Shown here: positions 8,316-17,473 of the stretch, one piece after another | Position numbering within the stretch: position 1 is the stretch's first letter | Layout: the number at the start of each line of letters is the position of its first letter | NCBI RefSeq assembly: GCF_024199925.1 | Contig: NZ_JANADR010000001.1 | Location: 9,117,501-9,181,500, forward strand | Source of the DNA: Bradyrhizobium sp. CCGUVB1N3 | GTDB taxonomy: Bacteria; Pseudomonadota; Alphaproteobacteria; Rhizobiales; Xanthobacteraceae | DNA length: 64,000 bases | Direction: 5' to 3' | Made by a program: the position numbers and the translations under genes | Notes under the pieces: model-generated | Database searches by the model: none | Told to the model about the DNA's origin: nothing | Seen by the model: only the letters and a program-made list of their open reading frames with translations

Positions 8316-10181
8316 ATGACTGCGATACCCGACGATCTCCTGATCAACGCGCCCGACGAGGTTCGCATCCGCCAGGACCTGGTGTTGACGGCGCTCGGCC
8401 GCCGCCCGGCCGACCGCAGCCTGCGGGTCGGCAGGTTGCTCGACGTGCACAGCCGCACCTGGAGCGAGGATCAGGAGATCGTGTTCAAGGGCCGGCGCAT
8501 CGCGTGGGTCGGGCCGGCGGGAAGCTATCCAGGCGAGATCCGCCAACGCGTGCATCGGCCCGAACTCGCCGCCGTGCCCGGCTTCGGCGAGGTGCACAAG
8601 CACATCGAAAGTTCGCATCTGACGCCGGAATGGGAGGCGGCGCTGGTGCTGCCGCATGGCAACACCTGGACCTGCGAGGCGAGCCACGAATTCTCCAATG
8701 TCAACGGTGCACGCAATCTCGAATTCTGGTTCGAGGCACGCCGCCGCGGCTCGCCGCTCAAAATCTTTCCGCAGCCCGGTTCGGCCGTGCCACCGACGGC
8801 TTATGAATGGGGCGGCGGCTGGTATGGTCGCGACGAGCAGGCGCGCTTCATGGGCGAGAGCCTGATGGTCACCGGGCTCGACGAAGTCATGGACTGGCCG
8901 GCGGTGTGGAATCCCGACAATCCCTCCTACAAGCGGCTGTGGGGCATGATCGAAGCAACGTTCGCTGCGCGCGGGGTCGTGGAGGGCCACGCCTCGGGCT
9001 TGCGCGATCTGCCCTCCATCAACGCTTTTGCCGCAGCGGGGCTCGCCTCCGATCACGAGGTGCAGACGCCGGAAGAGACCTGGGACAAGCTCACGCGCGG
9101 CCTGTTCGTCGAGCTGCGTGTCTACGCGATGGATGAGATCGTCAAATGGTTGCTTGCCAAGGGCTTGCAGGACTGGTCCCAGATCGCGTTCACGACCGAC
9201 GACCGCAGCGCCAGTCACACGCTCGAGCTCGGCGCCAGCGACCACAATGCGCGGGTCGCGATCGAAGCTGGCCTTGCGCCGGAAATCGCGATCCAGTGTC
9301 TCACCATCAACCCGGCGCGGCACATGCGCCTCACGCCGTTCGTCGGCAGCCTCGCGCCCGGGCGCTTTGGCGACGTCGTGCTGCTCTCGGACGTAGCCAA
9401 GCTCACCATCGCCGAAGTGTGGGCTGATGGCGCGCAGGTCTCCGACGGCAAGCGTTATCTCGGCGAGGTGCCCAGGATCGAATGGCCGGAATGGGCGACC
9501 AAGACGGTCAATATCAAACGTACGATCAAGCCAGAGGATTTCGAGCTCTCGGCCGAGCCTGGTTGCACCACGATGAAGGCGGCCGTGATCCGTCCCTTCC
9601 ACTGGCATCCCGAGTTCTACACACTCGAATTGCCGGTGCGTGATGGCGCCGTGCAGCGCGATGAGAGCGAGGCCATCACCAAGTTCGCTGTCGTCGACCG
9701 CTTCTCCGGCGACGGACGGGTTGCAAAGATGTTCTGGCGCGGCTGCGGACCGCGGACGCCGGAGACGGCGCTGGCCTGCTCGGTCGCCCATGACAAGCAC
9801 AATATCTGGGTAGTCGGCTCGTCCGACGCGGCGATGGCCAAGGCGGTGAACGCACTGATCGAGCTTCAGGGCGGCTGGGCGCTGGTGCGCGAGGGCGAGC
9901 TCGTTGCGACCGTGCGCTTCGAGGTCGGCGGGCTGATGAGCTGCCGCTCGGCGCAGGCGCTCGATGCCGAGATGCAGGCGCTCTACGCCGAGGGTCGCAA
10001 GGTCGACTGGATGTATGAGCCGACCTTCCGGCCGCGCTGGTATCCGGGATTCCCCGAAAGGCTGATGTTCGCAACGCTGACCTGCGCGCCCTGGAGCTGG
10101 GTGCTGGTGGCGCCGTGCGAGCAGGCGCCGCTCGGGTTTATCAATGTGCAGACCGGTGAAGCGCATCCGGTGGTCTGGTAG
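8316..10181 (+). CDS. ade: Adenine deaminase (Ade type)
   Basis: 621 residues, slightly longer than typical Ade. Converts adenine to hypoxanthine plus ammonia. Amidohydrolase motifs seen: PGFGEVHKHIESSHLTP (family usual PG-DxHxHIESS), VEGHASGL, ASDHEV and FTTDDRSASH for metal and substrate binding, then the C-terminal Ade domain with GGWALVREGELVATV and the final FVNL-like segment. The ATG at 8316 follows GTGAGG. It lies between the TetR gene (13 bases) and an NCS2 permease (13 bases), forming a purine uptake and deamination operon. The first histidine motif is HKH rather than HVH, which still supplies both ligands. Confidence 0.85.
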   Translation: MTAIPDDLLINAPDEVRIRQDLVLTALGRRPADRSLRVGRLLDVHSRTWSEDQEIVFKGRRIAWVGPAGSYPGEIRQRVHRPELAAVPGFGEVHKHIESSHLTPEWEAALVLPHGNTWTCEASHEFSNVNGARNLEFWFEARRRGSPLKIFPQPGSAVPPTAYEWGGGWYGRDEQARFMGESLMVTGLDEVMDWPAVWNPDNPSYKRLWGMIEATFAARGVVEGHASGLRDLPSINAFAAAGLASDHEVQTPEETWDKLTRGLFVELRVYAMDEIVKWLLAKGLQDWSQIAFTTDDRSASHTLELGASDHNARVAIEAGLAPEIAIQCLTINPARHMRLTPFVGSLAPGRFGDVVLLSDVAKLTIAEVWADGAQVSDGKRYLGEVPRIEWPEWATKTVNIKRTIKPEDFELSAEPGCTTMKAAVIRPFHWHPEFYTLELPVRDGAVQRDESEAITKFAVVDRFSGDGRVAKMFWRGCGPRTPETALACSVAHDKHNIWVVGSSDAAMAKAVNALIELQGGWALVREGELVATVRFEVGGLMSCRSAQALDAEMQALYAEGRKVDWMYEPTFRPRWYPGFPERLMFATLTCAPWSWVLVAPCEQAPLGFINVQTGEAHPVVW

Positions 10182-10194
10182 GGGAGTGACTGGG

Positions 10195-11586
10195 ATGAAC
10201 GAGATGACGCCGCCGCAAGCCGCTTCTGCAGAACCGGCGCCGCGCGCCGCCGCAGGCCCGCTCGATCGCATCTTTGGCCTCACCGAGCGCGGCACGAGTG
10301 TCGGCCGCGAGGTGATGGCCGGTGCGACGACTTTCGCGGCGATGGCCTATATCATCGCGGTGAATCCGGCGATCATGTCCAACGCCGGAATGGACCGCGC
10401 CGATCTCGTCAGCGCCACGGCACTTGCCGCTATCTTCGGCTCGATGATGATGGGCCTTTGGGCCAACCTGCCGCTCGCCGTTGCGCCTGCGATGGGCTCG
10501 AACGTCATCTTCACCTATGTCATCGTCAAGCAGATGGGCATGCCCTGGCAGGGCGCGCTTGCCATGGTAGCATTCACCGGCGTGCTGTTCTTGATCCTCA
10601 GCCTGTCGAAGCTGCGCGAGAAAGTCGCCAAGGATGTGCCGGAAGCGATGAAGGTCGGCATCCAGGCTGCCGTCGGCACGCTCATCGTCTTCATTGCGCT
10701 GCGCGGCGCCGGCTTCGTGGTGCAGAACCCCTCGACCTACATCGCGATGGGATCGCTGCGCAGCCCGCCAGTGCTGCTGACGCTGTTCGGTCTTTTGCTG
10801 ACGCCGGTGCTGGTGGCGCGCCGGGTGCCCGCGGCGCTGATCCTGTCGATCGCACTGCTGACCCTGATCGGCTTCTTCGTTCCCGGCGCGAACGGCAAAA
10901 TGGTGACGTCGGTGCCATCAGCCATCATGTCGTGGCCACGCTGGCCAACCAGCACCTTCATGGCGCTCGACATCGGCTATCTCTTCAGCCATTTCGTCGT
11001 GACGCTGCCGCTGCTGTTCTACTTCCTGTGCGCTGAATTCTTCTCGACGCTGGGCACGCTGATCGGCGTCACGGGTGCCGCCAATCTGCGCAAGCCTGAC
11101 GGTTCGATCCCGAATGCCACCGCGGCGTTTGCGACCGACGCTACGGCGTCCATCGTCGGCCCGCTGCTCGGCACCTCCGTCGTCACGGCCTATATCGAGT
11201 CCATCACCGGCGTGCAGGCCGGCGGTCGAACCGGCCTGACCTCGCTGACTGTTGCGGGGTTCTTCTTCCTCGCGCTGTTCTTCTGGCCGATCTTCGTCAT
11301 CATCCCGCCGCAAGCCACCGCGCCCGCGCTGGTGCTCGTCGGCGTCTTGATGATGCAGGGTCTCGCGCGCATCGACATGACCGATCTCGTCAACGCGGTG
11401 CCGATTGTGCTCACCCTGCTGGTGACCGTGCTGACCAACAATCTCATCAACGGCATGGCGCTGGGCACGCTGAGCTACATCGCGCTTGAGGTCACCTTGG
11501 GGCGCCGCGCGCAGATCCCGGCAATGGTCTGGGGGCTGGGTTTCGTGTTCATCGCCTACGCGATCGTGATTGCGCAGATATTCTGA
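10195..11586 (+). CDS. NCS2-family purine permease (AzgA/guanine-hypoxanthine type)
   Basis: 463 residues with about 12 hydrophobic segments. The N-terminus carries the AzgA-like signature GTSVGREVMAGATTFAAMAY followed by IIAVNP, and later GTSVVTAYIESITGVQAGGRTGLTS, the central motif of this branch. Imports adenine, guanine or hypoxanthine with protons. ATG at 10195 with GGGGAG at 10181-10186; the Shine-Dalgarno begins on the last base of the ade stop codon. The gene follows ade, so import and deamination of adenine are probably co-expressed. Confidence 0.9.
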   Translation: MNEMTPPQAASAEPAPRAAAGPLDRIFGLTERGTSVGREVMAGATTFAAMAYIIAVNPAIMSNAGMDRADLVSATALAAIFGSMMMGLWANLPLAVAPAMGSNVIFTYVIVKQMGMPWQGALAMVAFTGVLFLILSLSKLREKVAKDVPEAMKVGIQAAVGTLIVFIALRGAGFVVQNPSTYIAMGSLRSPPVLLTLFGLLLTPVLVARRVPAALILSIALLTLIGFFVPGANGKMVTSVPSAIMSWPRWPTSTFMALDIGYLFSHFVVTLPLLFYFLCAEFFSTLGTLIGVTGAANLRKPDGSIPNATAAFATDATASIVGPLLGTSVVTAYIESITGVQAGGRTGLTSLTVAGFFFLALFFWPIFVIIPPQATAPALVLVGVLMMQGLARIDMTDLVNAVPIVLTLLVTVLTNNLINGMALGTLSYIALEVTLGRRAQIPAMVWGLGFVFIAYAIVIAQIF

Positions 11587-11594
11587 AGGCGGGG

Positions 11595-11816
11595 CTACGC
11601 CGCCAGATCCAGCAGCCGGCACGATCCACGCACCAGCACCTTGCGGCCGGATGAAGTCATCATGGGAACGCCGTCCCTGATCGCGACGAGGCCGAGTTTG
11701 ACGAGGTCTTCGACCGCATGGGCCTTCGAAAGACGATACTGCGCCGTCGGACAGCGCAACGCTTTCAGCATTTCCCACTGGTCCGGCGAAAGATCGAAGT
11801 CGAAATCGTCGTTCAT
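11595..11816 (-). CDS. Small conserved hypothetical protein (73 aa)
   Basis: 73 residues: acidic start (MNDDFDFDLSPDQWEML), then a helix-rich stretch and a basic LVRGSCRLLDL end. The pattern (LSKAHAVEDLVKLGLVAIRDG) resembles a miniature winged-helix fold, but I do not recognise a family. Its 3' end is 8 bases from the convergent permease. No function proposed. Confidence 0.6.
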   Translation of the reverse strand: MNDDFDFDLSPDQWEMLKALRCPTAQYRLSKAHAVEDLVKLGLVAIRDGVPMMTSSGRKVLVRGSCRLLDLAA

Positions 11817-12163
11817 GTTGCCTCGAAATATCTGGCCGCTCGTGCACCGATTAGCGGTGCAGCATGAAAACCATGCGACGACATTGAGTCGGGAATTCGA
11901 TTAGCTGTTTAGAACACCTCTTCACGAATGCCTGAGATCATTGCGCCACAATAGTTAAGATCGCGCGCGTGCGGATATCGTTCCGATATCAGATCACCTT
12001 TTCATGATCTGGAGTTGATGGTGCGTAGCGAGTTGCCGCAGTGCACGGGAAGGAGGCCTGTCCCATTCCGCACTGCGATGTGCACAGGAAAACCAGACAA
12101 GCCGTTCAAGACTCTGTTACGTTGATTCGCGGGGAATGGCTTCACGCGGCAGGAGTGGAGTGC
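11817..12163. other. Intergenic region
   Basis: About 350 bases, AT-richer around 11880-12010. It probably holds the promoter of the minus-strand 73-aa gene and of the small plus-strand gene at 12164. The palindrome GATATCGTTCCGATATC at about 11972-11988 may be a regulatory site. No gene seen. Confidence 0.4.
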
Positions 12164-12352
12164 ATGCAGAGGCTGGTGGCAATTCGTAGTCAGGAATCCT
12201 TTTGCCGGGAACGTGCAGTGCTGGATTCCAATCGTCGGGTTTTCTGGCTCGCGCAGGCGGAAGAGTGGGAGCAACGCGCGCTCGACGAGATCGCCTATCA
12301 CTTTCGCGAGTGCAATCTGGCTCACGGCGATTTGCGCGCAGTCGCCAGCTAG
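12164..12352 (+). CDS. Small hypothetical protein (62 aa)
   Basis: 62 residues starting MQRLVAIRSQESFCRERAVL and ending in a Glu/Ala-rich helix with ALDEIAYHFRECN. Similar short proteins with a CRERA segment and a conserved C-terminal FREC are familiar from Bradyrhizobium. ATG at 12164 follows AGGAGTGGAG, a good ribosome binding site. Function unknown. Confidence 0.55.
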   Translation: MQRLVAIRSQESFCRERAVLDSNRRVFWLAQAEEWEQRALDEIAYHFRECNLAHGDLRAVAS

Positions 12353-12382
12353 CGGATATCGGCGACGAATGTAATCGCGGGT

Positions 12383-13756
12383 CTACTGATAGCTCGCCAC
12401 GATATCTGACACAGCGCGCTCGAGCTGTTGCGCGGTGGCGCATTGTCGCACTAAGCTGCAAAATGTCGCGTAGCGCGGCATCTCGGAGTCGCCAAAACCC
12501 CAGACCATGCGGCCCTCCGGATTGAGCCAGACCAGCCGCTTCGACCGCTCGGAAATGCGCCGCAAGATGTCGGCGCGTGGATCAAGATTGTTGCTGCGGG
12601 CGTCGCCCAGCACGATGACGGTGGTTTGCGGCGTCAGCGTGCTCATGAACTCATGCTCGAAGTCTTCGAGGGAGGAGCCGTAGTCGGATGAGCCGAAGCC
12701 GACCTTGGACATGATCTCGGTCATCGCCGCCTCGGGCGAGTTCGATTCCAGGATATCGCTGACTTCGATCAGATGCGAGGAAAACGCGAAGGAACGGACA
12801 TCGTCGACCACCTCGTGCAGCGAGTGGATCAGCAGCAGGAAGAAGTCGGAGACGCGGGCAACCGAGCCTGAGACGTCGCACAGCGCCACGATCTTCGGCC
12901 GGTCGCGGTGCTTGCGCTTCCAGGCCGTGAGGAACGGCACGCCGCCCCAGGCGGCGTTGCGGCGCAGCGTGCGGCGGACGTCGAGATGGCCGCGGCGCTG
13001 GCGCTTGCGCGGCTTGGAGTAGCGCTCGCGCAGGCGGCGCGCGATCTTGCGGATCAGCGCACGCATCTCCTCGATCTGGCGCGGCTCGATGCGGGCCAGC
13101 GGCGCATTGCGCAAGATCTCGTTGCGCAGGTTTTCTGCCTCCTCGCGCGCATAGAGCGCGAGCCCCTGCGCGACCGTGTCGCGGACGGCTTCGCGCAAGC
13201 CCTCGAGCGCTGTGCGCAGACGCTCGGCGAGCGACGGGTTGGCCGCGGTCAGTTCGTCGAGATCGTCGCGCAGGCGCTGAAGGCCCATTGCGTCGAGGAT
13301 GCGGCCGGAAAATATCCCGCGCTGGGTGGAATAGCGAATATCGGACAGCGACGCCGCGCCGGCCGCGCTGGCAATTGCCGCCGCAATCGCGTTGCGGTCC
13401 TGCGACAAGAGCATTTGCGCCAGTGGACCCAGGCCTTCGGTGGGCTGACCGCCGCCTGCGTCATTCGCCGCGTCGGGAGAGGGCGGCTGGCTGCCCTCGG
13501 GAGGCGTATCGTTGTCGTTGGCCTCCTGCTCCTGCCGCGGCTCCGGCTGGCTGAAGAACAGATCAAAGCAGTCGCCGAGCGCGAGTTTCTCGTCCTGCGA
13601 CTTCGCCAGCGTCAGCAGCAGCGCATCGCGCAAGATGCCGCGGTCGGAAAAGCCGACTTGCGCGACTGCGCGCATCGCGTCGATGCTTTCGGCAGGCGAA
13701 ACGTGGACGCCGGCGCCACGTGCCGCACGAAAGAAGCGATGGAGGTTCTCCCGCAT
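12383..13756 (-). CDS. VWA-domain protein, CoxE-like
   Basis: 457 residues. N-terminal helical region, an acidic Pro/Gln linker (about residues 85-120), an Arg/Lys-rich middle (RERYSKPRKRQRRGHLD) and a C-terminal von Willebrand A domain with the MIDAS motif DVSGS in ALCDVSGSVARVSDF. Proteins like this (CoxE, YehP-like) pair with MoxR AAA+ ATPases in metal-insertion or protein-maturation chaperone systems. It follows the MoxR gene by 5 bases. ATG at 13756 was preferred over an in-frame TTG nine bases upstream because the TTG overlaps the moxR stop and the ATG has the better context. Confidence 0.88.
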   Translation of the reverse strand: MRENLHRFFRAARGAGVHVSPAESIDAMRAVAQVGFSDRGILRDALLLTLAKSQDEKLALGDCFDLFFSQPEPRQEQEANDNDTPPEGSQPPSPDAANDAGGGQPTEGLGPLAQMLLSQDRNAIAAAIASAAGAASLSDIRYSTQRGIFSGRILDAMGLQRLRDDLDELTAANPSLAERLRTALEGLREAVRDTVAQGLALYAREEAENLRNEILRNAPLARIEPRQIEEMRALIRKIARRLRERYSKPRKRQRRGHLDVRRTLRRNAAWGGVPFLTAWKRKHRDRPKIVALCDVSGSVARVSDFFLLLIHSLHEVVDDVRSFAFSSHLIEVSDILESNSPEAAMTEIMSKVGFGSSDYGSSLEDFEHEFMSTLTPQTTVIVLGDARSNNLDPRADILRRISERSKRLVWLNPEGRMVWGFGDSEMPRYATFCSLVRQCATAQQLERAVSDIVASYQ

Positions 13757-13761
13757 CGGTT

Positions 13762-14709
13762 TCAACCAAAGACGTTGGACCGCGCCGCCTTGGCAATGAA
13801 CGTCGTGACGTGGGGCGCCGCCGCCTCGATGTCAGCCTCGTATTTCAGGAGCACGTTGAGCGTGTCCTTGACGATCTCGGTATCGAGCTCGCCGGCCTGC
13901 AACAGCACCAACACGCGCGCCCAGTCGATGGTCTCGCTGACCGAGGGCAGTTTTTTCAGGTCCAGGGTGCGGATCTCGTGGATGAAGCCGACCATCTGCC
14001 GGCGCAGCGTCTGCGAGATCCCGGGCACGCGGCTCTCGACGATCCGCTCCTCCAGCCGTTGCTCGGGGAAGCCGATGTGCAGATGCAGGCAGCGCCGCTT
14101 CAAGGCGTCGCCGAGATCGCGCTCGCTGTTGGAGGTGAGGATCACCGTCGGCGGCGTGATCGCCGAGACGGTGCCGAGCTCGGGAATGGTGACCTGGAAA
14201 TCGGACAGGATCTCCAGCAGCAGCGATTCAAACTCGGCGTCGGACTTGTCGATTTCGTCGATCAGCAACACACAGCCGCCGGGCTGCTCGAGGGCCTGGA
14301 GCAGCGGGCGCGGCTCGACGAACTCCTTGGAGAAGAACACGTCGCCGAAATCATGCAACTGGTCGAGCGCGGCATGCAGCGTCTGCGCTCCGCCGAGCAC
14401 TTCGCCGAGCTTGTCCTTCAGGATCTGCGTGTACAGAAGCTGCTTGGCGTACTTCCACTCGTAGAGCGCCTTGGCCTCGTCGAGGCCCTCGTAGCATTGC
14501 AGGCGGATCATCTTCATGCCGCGCCAGGCGGCAATCGCCTTGGCAAGCTCGGTCTTGCCGACGCCGGCGGGTCCCTCGACCAGGATCGGCTTCTCGATCT
14601 GTTGCGACAGATAGACTGCGGTGGCGATCTGCCGGCTCGCGATATAGCCTTGCGCGGCGAGGCCGCTCTCCACTGCCTCGATCGAGGTCGAGGCCTTCTG
14701 ATCAGCCAC
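13762..14709 (-). CDS. MoxR-family AAA+ ATPase
   Basis: 315 residues. Walker A GPAGVGKTE, Walker B VLLIDEIDK, sensor 1 LTSNSERDL and the arginine-rich ALKRRCLHL are visible. MoxR ATPases act as chaperones with VWA partners, here encoded 5 bases downstream (12383-13756). The GTG at 14709 was chosen because GGGAG lies upstream and the domain starts soon after; an ATG further upstream lies outside the conserved part. Partner enzyme unknown; no CO-dehydrogenase or methanol dehydrogenase genes are in the window. Confidence 0.9.
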   Translation of the reverse strand: MADQKASTSIEAVESGLAAQGYIASRQIATAVYLSQQIEKPILVEGPAGVGKTELAKAIAAWRGMKMIRLQCYEGLDEAKALYEWKYAKQLLYTQILKDKLGEVLGGAQTLHAALDQLHDFGDVFFSKEFVEPRPLLQALEQPGGCVLLIDEIDKSDAEFESLLLEILSDFQVTIPELGTVSAITPPTVILTSNSERDLGDALKRRCLHLHIGFPEQRLEERIVESRVPGISQTLRRQMVGFIHEIRTLDLKKLPSVSETIDWARVLVLLQAGELDTEIVKDTLNVLLKYEADIEAAAPHVTTFIAKAARSNVFG

Positions 14710-14856
14710 GAATGGGCGCTCCCGATGGTCTTGCTCGAGGCTTGTTCTGCCCCCCTTCCGGACAAAGGACAAGCCTCGATTATCGGTGAACACGTTGCGC
14801 TGACGGCATTTTTCCGCTCAGCGCAAATACGGGAGCGCAAGGCTCGGGCGTCTCGA

Positions 14857-15057
14857 TCAGTGCCGCAGCAACTCAGGTTTCCGGATGGTCTGCCGCAGCT
14901 CGCCACCGCAATCGGCGCATTCGTAGACGAAGTCGATCTTGGCAAGGCTCCAATGCGGCTCGACCTCGCGCACATACATTGGCAGGAACCCCATGCAACT
15001 GGGGCAAATCACAGGCGCGATCTCGATGTCCTGATGATGCTGTACATAGGCTGGCAT
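14857..15057 (-). CDS. Small zinc-ribbon protein (66 aa)
   Basis: 66 residues with two cysteine pairs, CPSC and CADC about 30 residues apart, forming a probable zinc ribbon (ICPSCMGFLPMYVREVEP...YECADCGG). ATG at 15057 preceded by AAGGAGAG at ideal spacing. Located upstream of moxR on the same strand. Function unknown; nucleic-acid binding is possible. Confidence 0.7.
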   Translation of the reverse strand: MPAYVQHHQDIEIAPVICPSCMGFLPMYVREVEPHWSLAKIDFVYECADCGGELRQTIRKPELLRH

Positions 15058-15282
15058 CTCGGCTCTCCTTCGCAGGCGACCATCAAACCCCGCGTAGAAT
15101 CTACCGCCGGTGGCGTAACCACCGTCATCAACTCTTTCGAACAGAGGCGGAACGGCGGGCATTTGTCCACCGCTGTGACATTCCTGTAACGTCTCTGTAC
15201 TGTAACGGGCGGACTAAATGCCTATTTCACGGCCCAATCCGCTTCTTCGACGCACACTCCAACAATAAGGGAGCAAACACCC

Positions 15283-16257
15283 ATGACTCACGCCATTCGT
15301 TTTCACAGGACCGGGGGTCCGGAAGTCCTGGTTTGGGAGCAAGTCGAGGTCGGCAAGCCCGGTCCGGGTGAGGCGCGCATCCGTCACACCGCGGTCGGTC
15401 TCAATTTCGTCGACATCTACAACCGCTCGGGTCTCTATCCCGCGCAATTGCCGAGCGGGCTCGGCAGCGAGGCGGCCGGTGTGGTCGAGGAGGTCGGATC
15501 CGGCGTGACCGATTTGAAGCCGGGTGATCGCGTTGCCTACGGCGCCTCGCCACTCGGCGCCTATTCCGAGGCGCGGCTGATCCCGGCCGACCGGTTGTTG
15601 AAGCTGCCGGATGGCGTCGACGACAAGACCGCGGCGGCGATGATGCTGAAGGGGCTCACGACGCAGTATCTGATCCGGCAGACCTATCGCGTGAAGGCGG
15701 GCGACACCATCCTGCTGCATGCGGCAGCGGGCGGCGTCGGCCTGATCCTGAGCCAGTGGGCGAAGCATCTTGGCGCGACAGTGATCGGCACAGTGAGCAA
15801 CGACGAGAAGGCCAAGCTCGCGAAAGCTCATGGCTGCGACCACGTCATCATCTATAGCCGCGAGGATTTCGTGAAGCGTGTCGACGAGATCACCGGCGGC
15901 AAGAAGGTGCCGGTCGTCTATGATTCCGTCGGCAAGGACACTTTCCTGAAGTCATTGGACTGCCTGGCGCCGCTCGGTGTCGTCGCGCTGTTCGGCCAAT
16001 CCTCCGGCGCGGTCGAGCCGCTCAATCTCGGACTGCTCGCGCAGAAGGGCTCGCTCTACGTCACCCGCCCGACGCTCTTCACTTACGCGGCGAAGCGCGA
16101 GAACCTGGTGGCGATGGCAGGTGAGCTGTTCGACGTCGTGAAGTCCGGCGCGGTCAAGATCGAGGTCCACCAGACCTATCCGCTGAAGGACGCGGCGAAG
16201 GCGCATGCTGATCTCGCGGCGCGCAAGACCACGGGATCGACCGTGCTGCTGGTGTGA
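15283..16257 (+). CDS. Quinone oxidoreductase, zinc-independent MDR family
   Basis: 324 residues, the usual length. An N-terminal GroES-like domain (FHRTGGPEVLVWEQVEVGKPG) and a Rossmann domain with the nucleotide-binding turn LLHAAAGGVGLILSQWAK. No zinc-ligand cysteines are present, as in Qor/zeta-crystallin proteins that reduce quinones with NADPH. ATG at 15283 preceded by TAAGGGAG. A strong terminator follows at 16271-16300. Cytosolic. Confidence 0.9.
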   Translation: MTHAIRFHRTGGPEVLVWEQVEVGKPGPGEARIRHTAVGLNFVDIYNRSGLYPAQLPSGLGSEAAGVVEEVGSGVTDLKPGDRVAYGASPLGAYSEARLIPADRLLKLPDGVDDKTAAAMMLKGLTTQYLIRQTYRVKAGDTILLHAAAGGVGLILSQWAKHLGATVIGTVSNDEKAKLAKAHGCDHVIIYSREDFVKRVDEITGGKKVPVVYDSVGKDTFLKSLDCLAPLGVVALFGQSSGAVEPLNLGLLAQKGSLYVTRPTLFTYAAKRENLVAMAGELFDVVKSGAVKIEVHQTYPLKDAAKAHADLAARKTTGSTVLLV

Positions 16258-16270
16258 TGCCGGATCGATG

Positions 16271-16300
16271 GTGATGCAGGCCGCTCGCGGCCTGCATCAC
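16271..16300. terminator. Bidirectional terminator between convergent genes
   Basis: Perfect inverted repeat GTGATGCAGGCCG/CGGCCTGCATCAC with a 4-base loop, 14 bases after the Qor stop and touching the 3' end of the convergent small gene. Confidence 0.7.
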
Positions 16301-16575
16301 GACCGTTCGTGCTTGCGCAGGTCGCGGGCGTGATCGAAGCGGGCCGCCTGGAGGTCGACCTCGCCGGGCGCAATCTCAGGCAGCGCAGCCTGCGTGAGGA
16401 TGTCCTCGGTCACGTCCTCGACCGCGGACCCGCTGATTTCGTGGATGAAGCAGATGTTTCCGTATTCACCGGAGGCGACGCGCGAGACGACCTCGCGCCG
16501 TGTGACTTCGGGGTCGACGACCGCTTCGCGGCCGCGGCGACCATAATCGATCATCACGACGAAATACTGCATCAA
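16297..16575 (-). CDS. Small hypothetical protein (92 aa)
   Basis: 92 residues: MMQYFVVMIDYGRRGREAVV start, ending in a basic DHARDLRKHERS tail. The body (TRREVVSRVASGEYGNICFIHEI) is mixed alpha/beta. It contains no signal peptide or membrane segment. Homologues in the genus seem familiar but carry no function. The second Met is an equally possible start. Confidence 0.6.
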   Translation of the reverse strand: MMQYFVVMIDYGRRGREAVVDPEVTRREVVSRVASGEYGNICFIHEISGSAVEDVTEDILTQAALPEIAPGEVDLQAARFDHARDLRKHERS

Positions 16576-16632
16576 GAGTCCCTGCTCGCCTCGAAGCGAA
16601 CTGCAGTATTTCTGAAAATAAGAATATAGTCA

Positions 16633-16665
16633 AGCCTCGACTTCCAAAAATCGGAAATCGAGGCT
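16633..16665 (-). terminator. Terminator after the S24 repressor gene
   Basis: AGCCTCGA.TTCC paired with GGAA.TCGAGGCT around an AT-rich loop, 25 bases past the stop of the minus-strand repressor gene. T-rich loop, weak T-tail. Confidence 0.5.
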
Positions 16666-16689
16666 CTGTGGTCTCGAACAGGCCACGCG

Positions 16690-17301
16690 TTACTTACCCT
16701 TGCCCTTGCGAGCGCGGGCGGACTTGGCGCGCAGACGCTCGAGTTGGCCCTTGGGCATCGTGAGGCAGATTTCGCCGACCCACTCCAGCTTCACGCCGAC
16801 GATCGGCTTGGCGTTGAAGCTGGCGAGATTGACGACAGAGGGGGTCTTGCCTCGTTCGATGGTCTTCAGATAGCGCTCCCCCGTCTTCAGCCGGACCACG
16901 GCCTCCTCGCCATAGAAGCTCGACAGCGGGAAACGTTGCTCCTTGTAGACCACGATCACGTCGCCGTTCTCGTACTTGGGCAGCATCGAATCGCCCATGA
17001 CCTCAAACGCGACGGTCTCCTCCATGATCGGGAAGGGCAGTACGATGTCGCCAAGTCCTTCCGGCGGGACCTGCTCATATTCCGGCTCGATCACGGCGCC
17101 GGCGCCGACCCGGCCCATGATTGGCGAGAGATTGAGCTCAAGGTATTCCATGATCGGCAGGATTTCCGACGCCTTGACCAGCCGCTCGCCGCCGAGGATT
17201 TCGGAGACCGCGCCCGGGCGGACGCCCATGGCCTGGGCCAGCCCGCCCTTGCTCTTGCCTGACCGCTTCAGGCCCCGTTCGATCATCGTTGCGTCCAGCA
17301 T
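16690..17301 (-). CDS. XRE-S24 (LexA/cI-like) repressor
   Basis: 203 residues. An N-terminal HTH (KGGLAQAMGVRPGAVSEILGG, residues about 19-39) is followed by a S24 peptidase domain with the catalytic serine in GDSMLPKYENGD and a candidate catalytic lysine in VVRLKTGERYLKTI. Such proteins repress prophage or SOS-like genes and inactivate themselves by autocleavage. A very basic tail (AKSARARKGKGK) ends the protein. It is divergent from gcrA, with palindromic sites between them, so it probably controls itself and gcrA. Likely part of an old prophage or an integrated regulatory islet. Confidence 0.85.
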   Translation of the reverse strand: MLDATMIERGLKRSGKSKGGLAQAMGVRPGAVSEILGGERLVKASEILPIMEYLELNLSPIMGRVGAGAVIEPEYEQVPPEGLGDIVLPFPIMEETVAFEVMGDSMLPKYENGDVIVVYKEQRFPLSSFYGEEAVVRLKTGERYLKTIERGKTPSVVNLASFNAKPIVGVKLEWVGEICLTMPKGQLERLRAKSARARKGKGK

Positions 17302-17346
17302 GGTGATTCCCTCGCTTGTCCTGCTTTCATTTCAACAGTAACCCGA

Positions 17347-17413
17347 AATTCGGAATTATCTATTACGAATATCAGAATTCTGAGCTTGACTTGCCATTCG
17401 GAATATCGGAATG
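17347..17413. promoter_or_regulatory. Palindromic operator cluster between repressor and gcrA
   Basis: Three symmetric sites in an AT-rich stretch: AATTCGGAATT (17347-17357), CAGAATTCTG (17373-17382) and CATTC-N9-GAATG (17395-17413). A TTGACT hexamer (17386-17391) lies between the second and third and could be the -35 of gcrA. The shared GAAT/ATTC half-sites suggest binding by the divergent S24 repressor. Confidence 0.55.
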
Positions 17414-17473
17414 TGTGGTTCGCCTCAAGAGCGTCGTTCGGACCAGGTGGGGCGGATCACAGGGTAAGACAGT

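Noticed and set aside
8193..10295. 700-codon minus-strand frame opposite adenine deaminase
   Set aside because: Shadow of the ade gene; no start signal or family resemblance.
12908..14464. 518-codon plus-strand frame opposite the VWA/MoxR genes
   Set aside because: Antisense shadow; low-complexity Arg/Ala/Gln translation.
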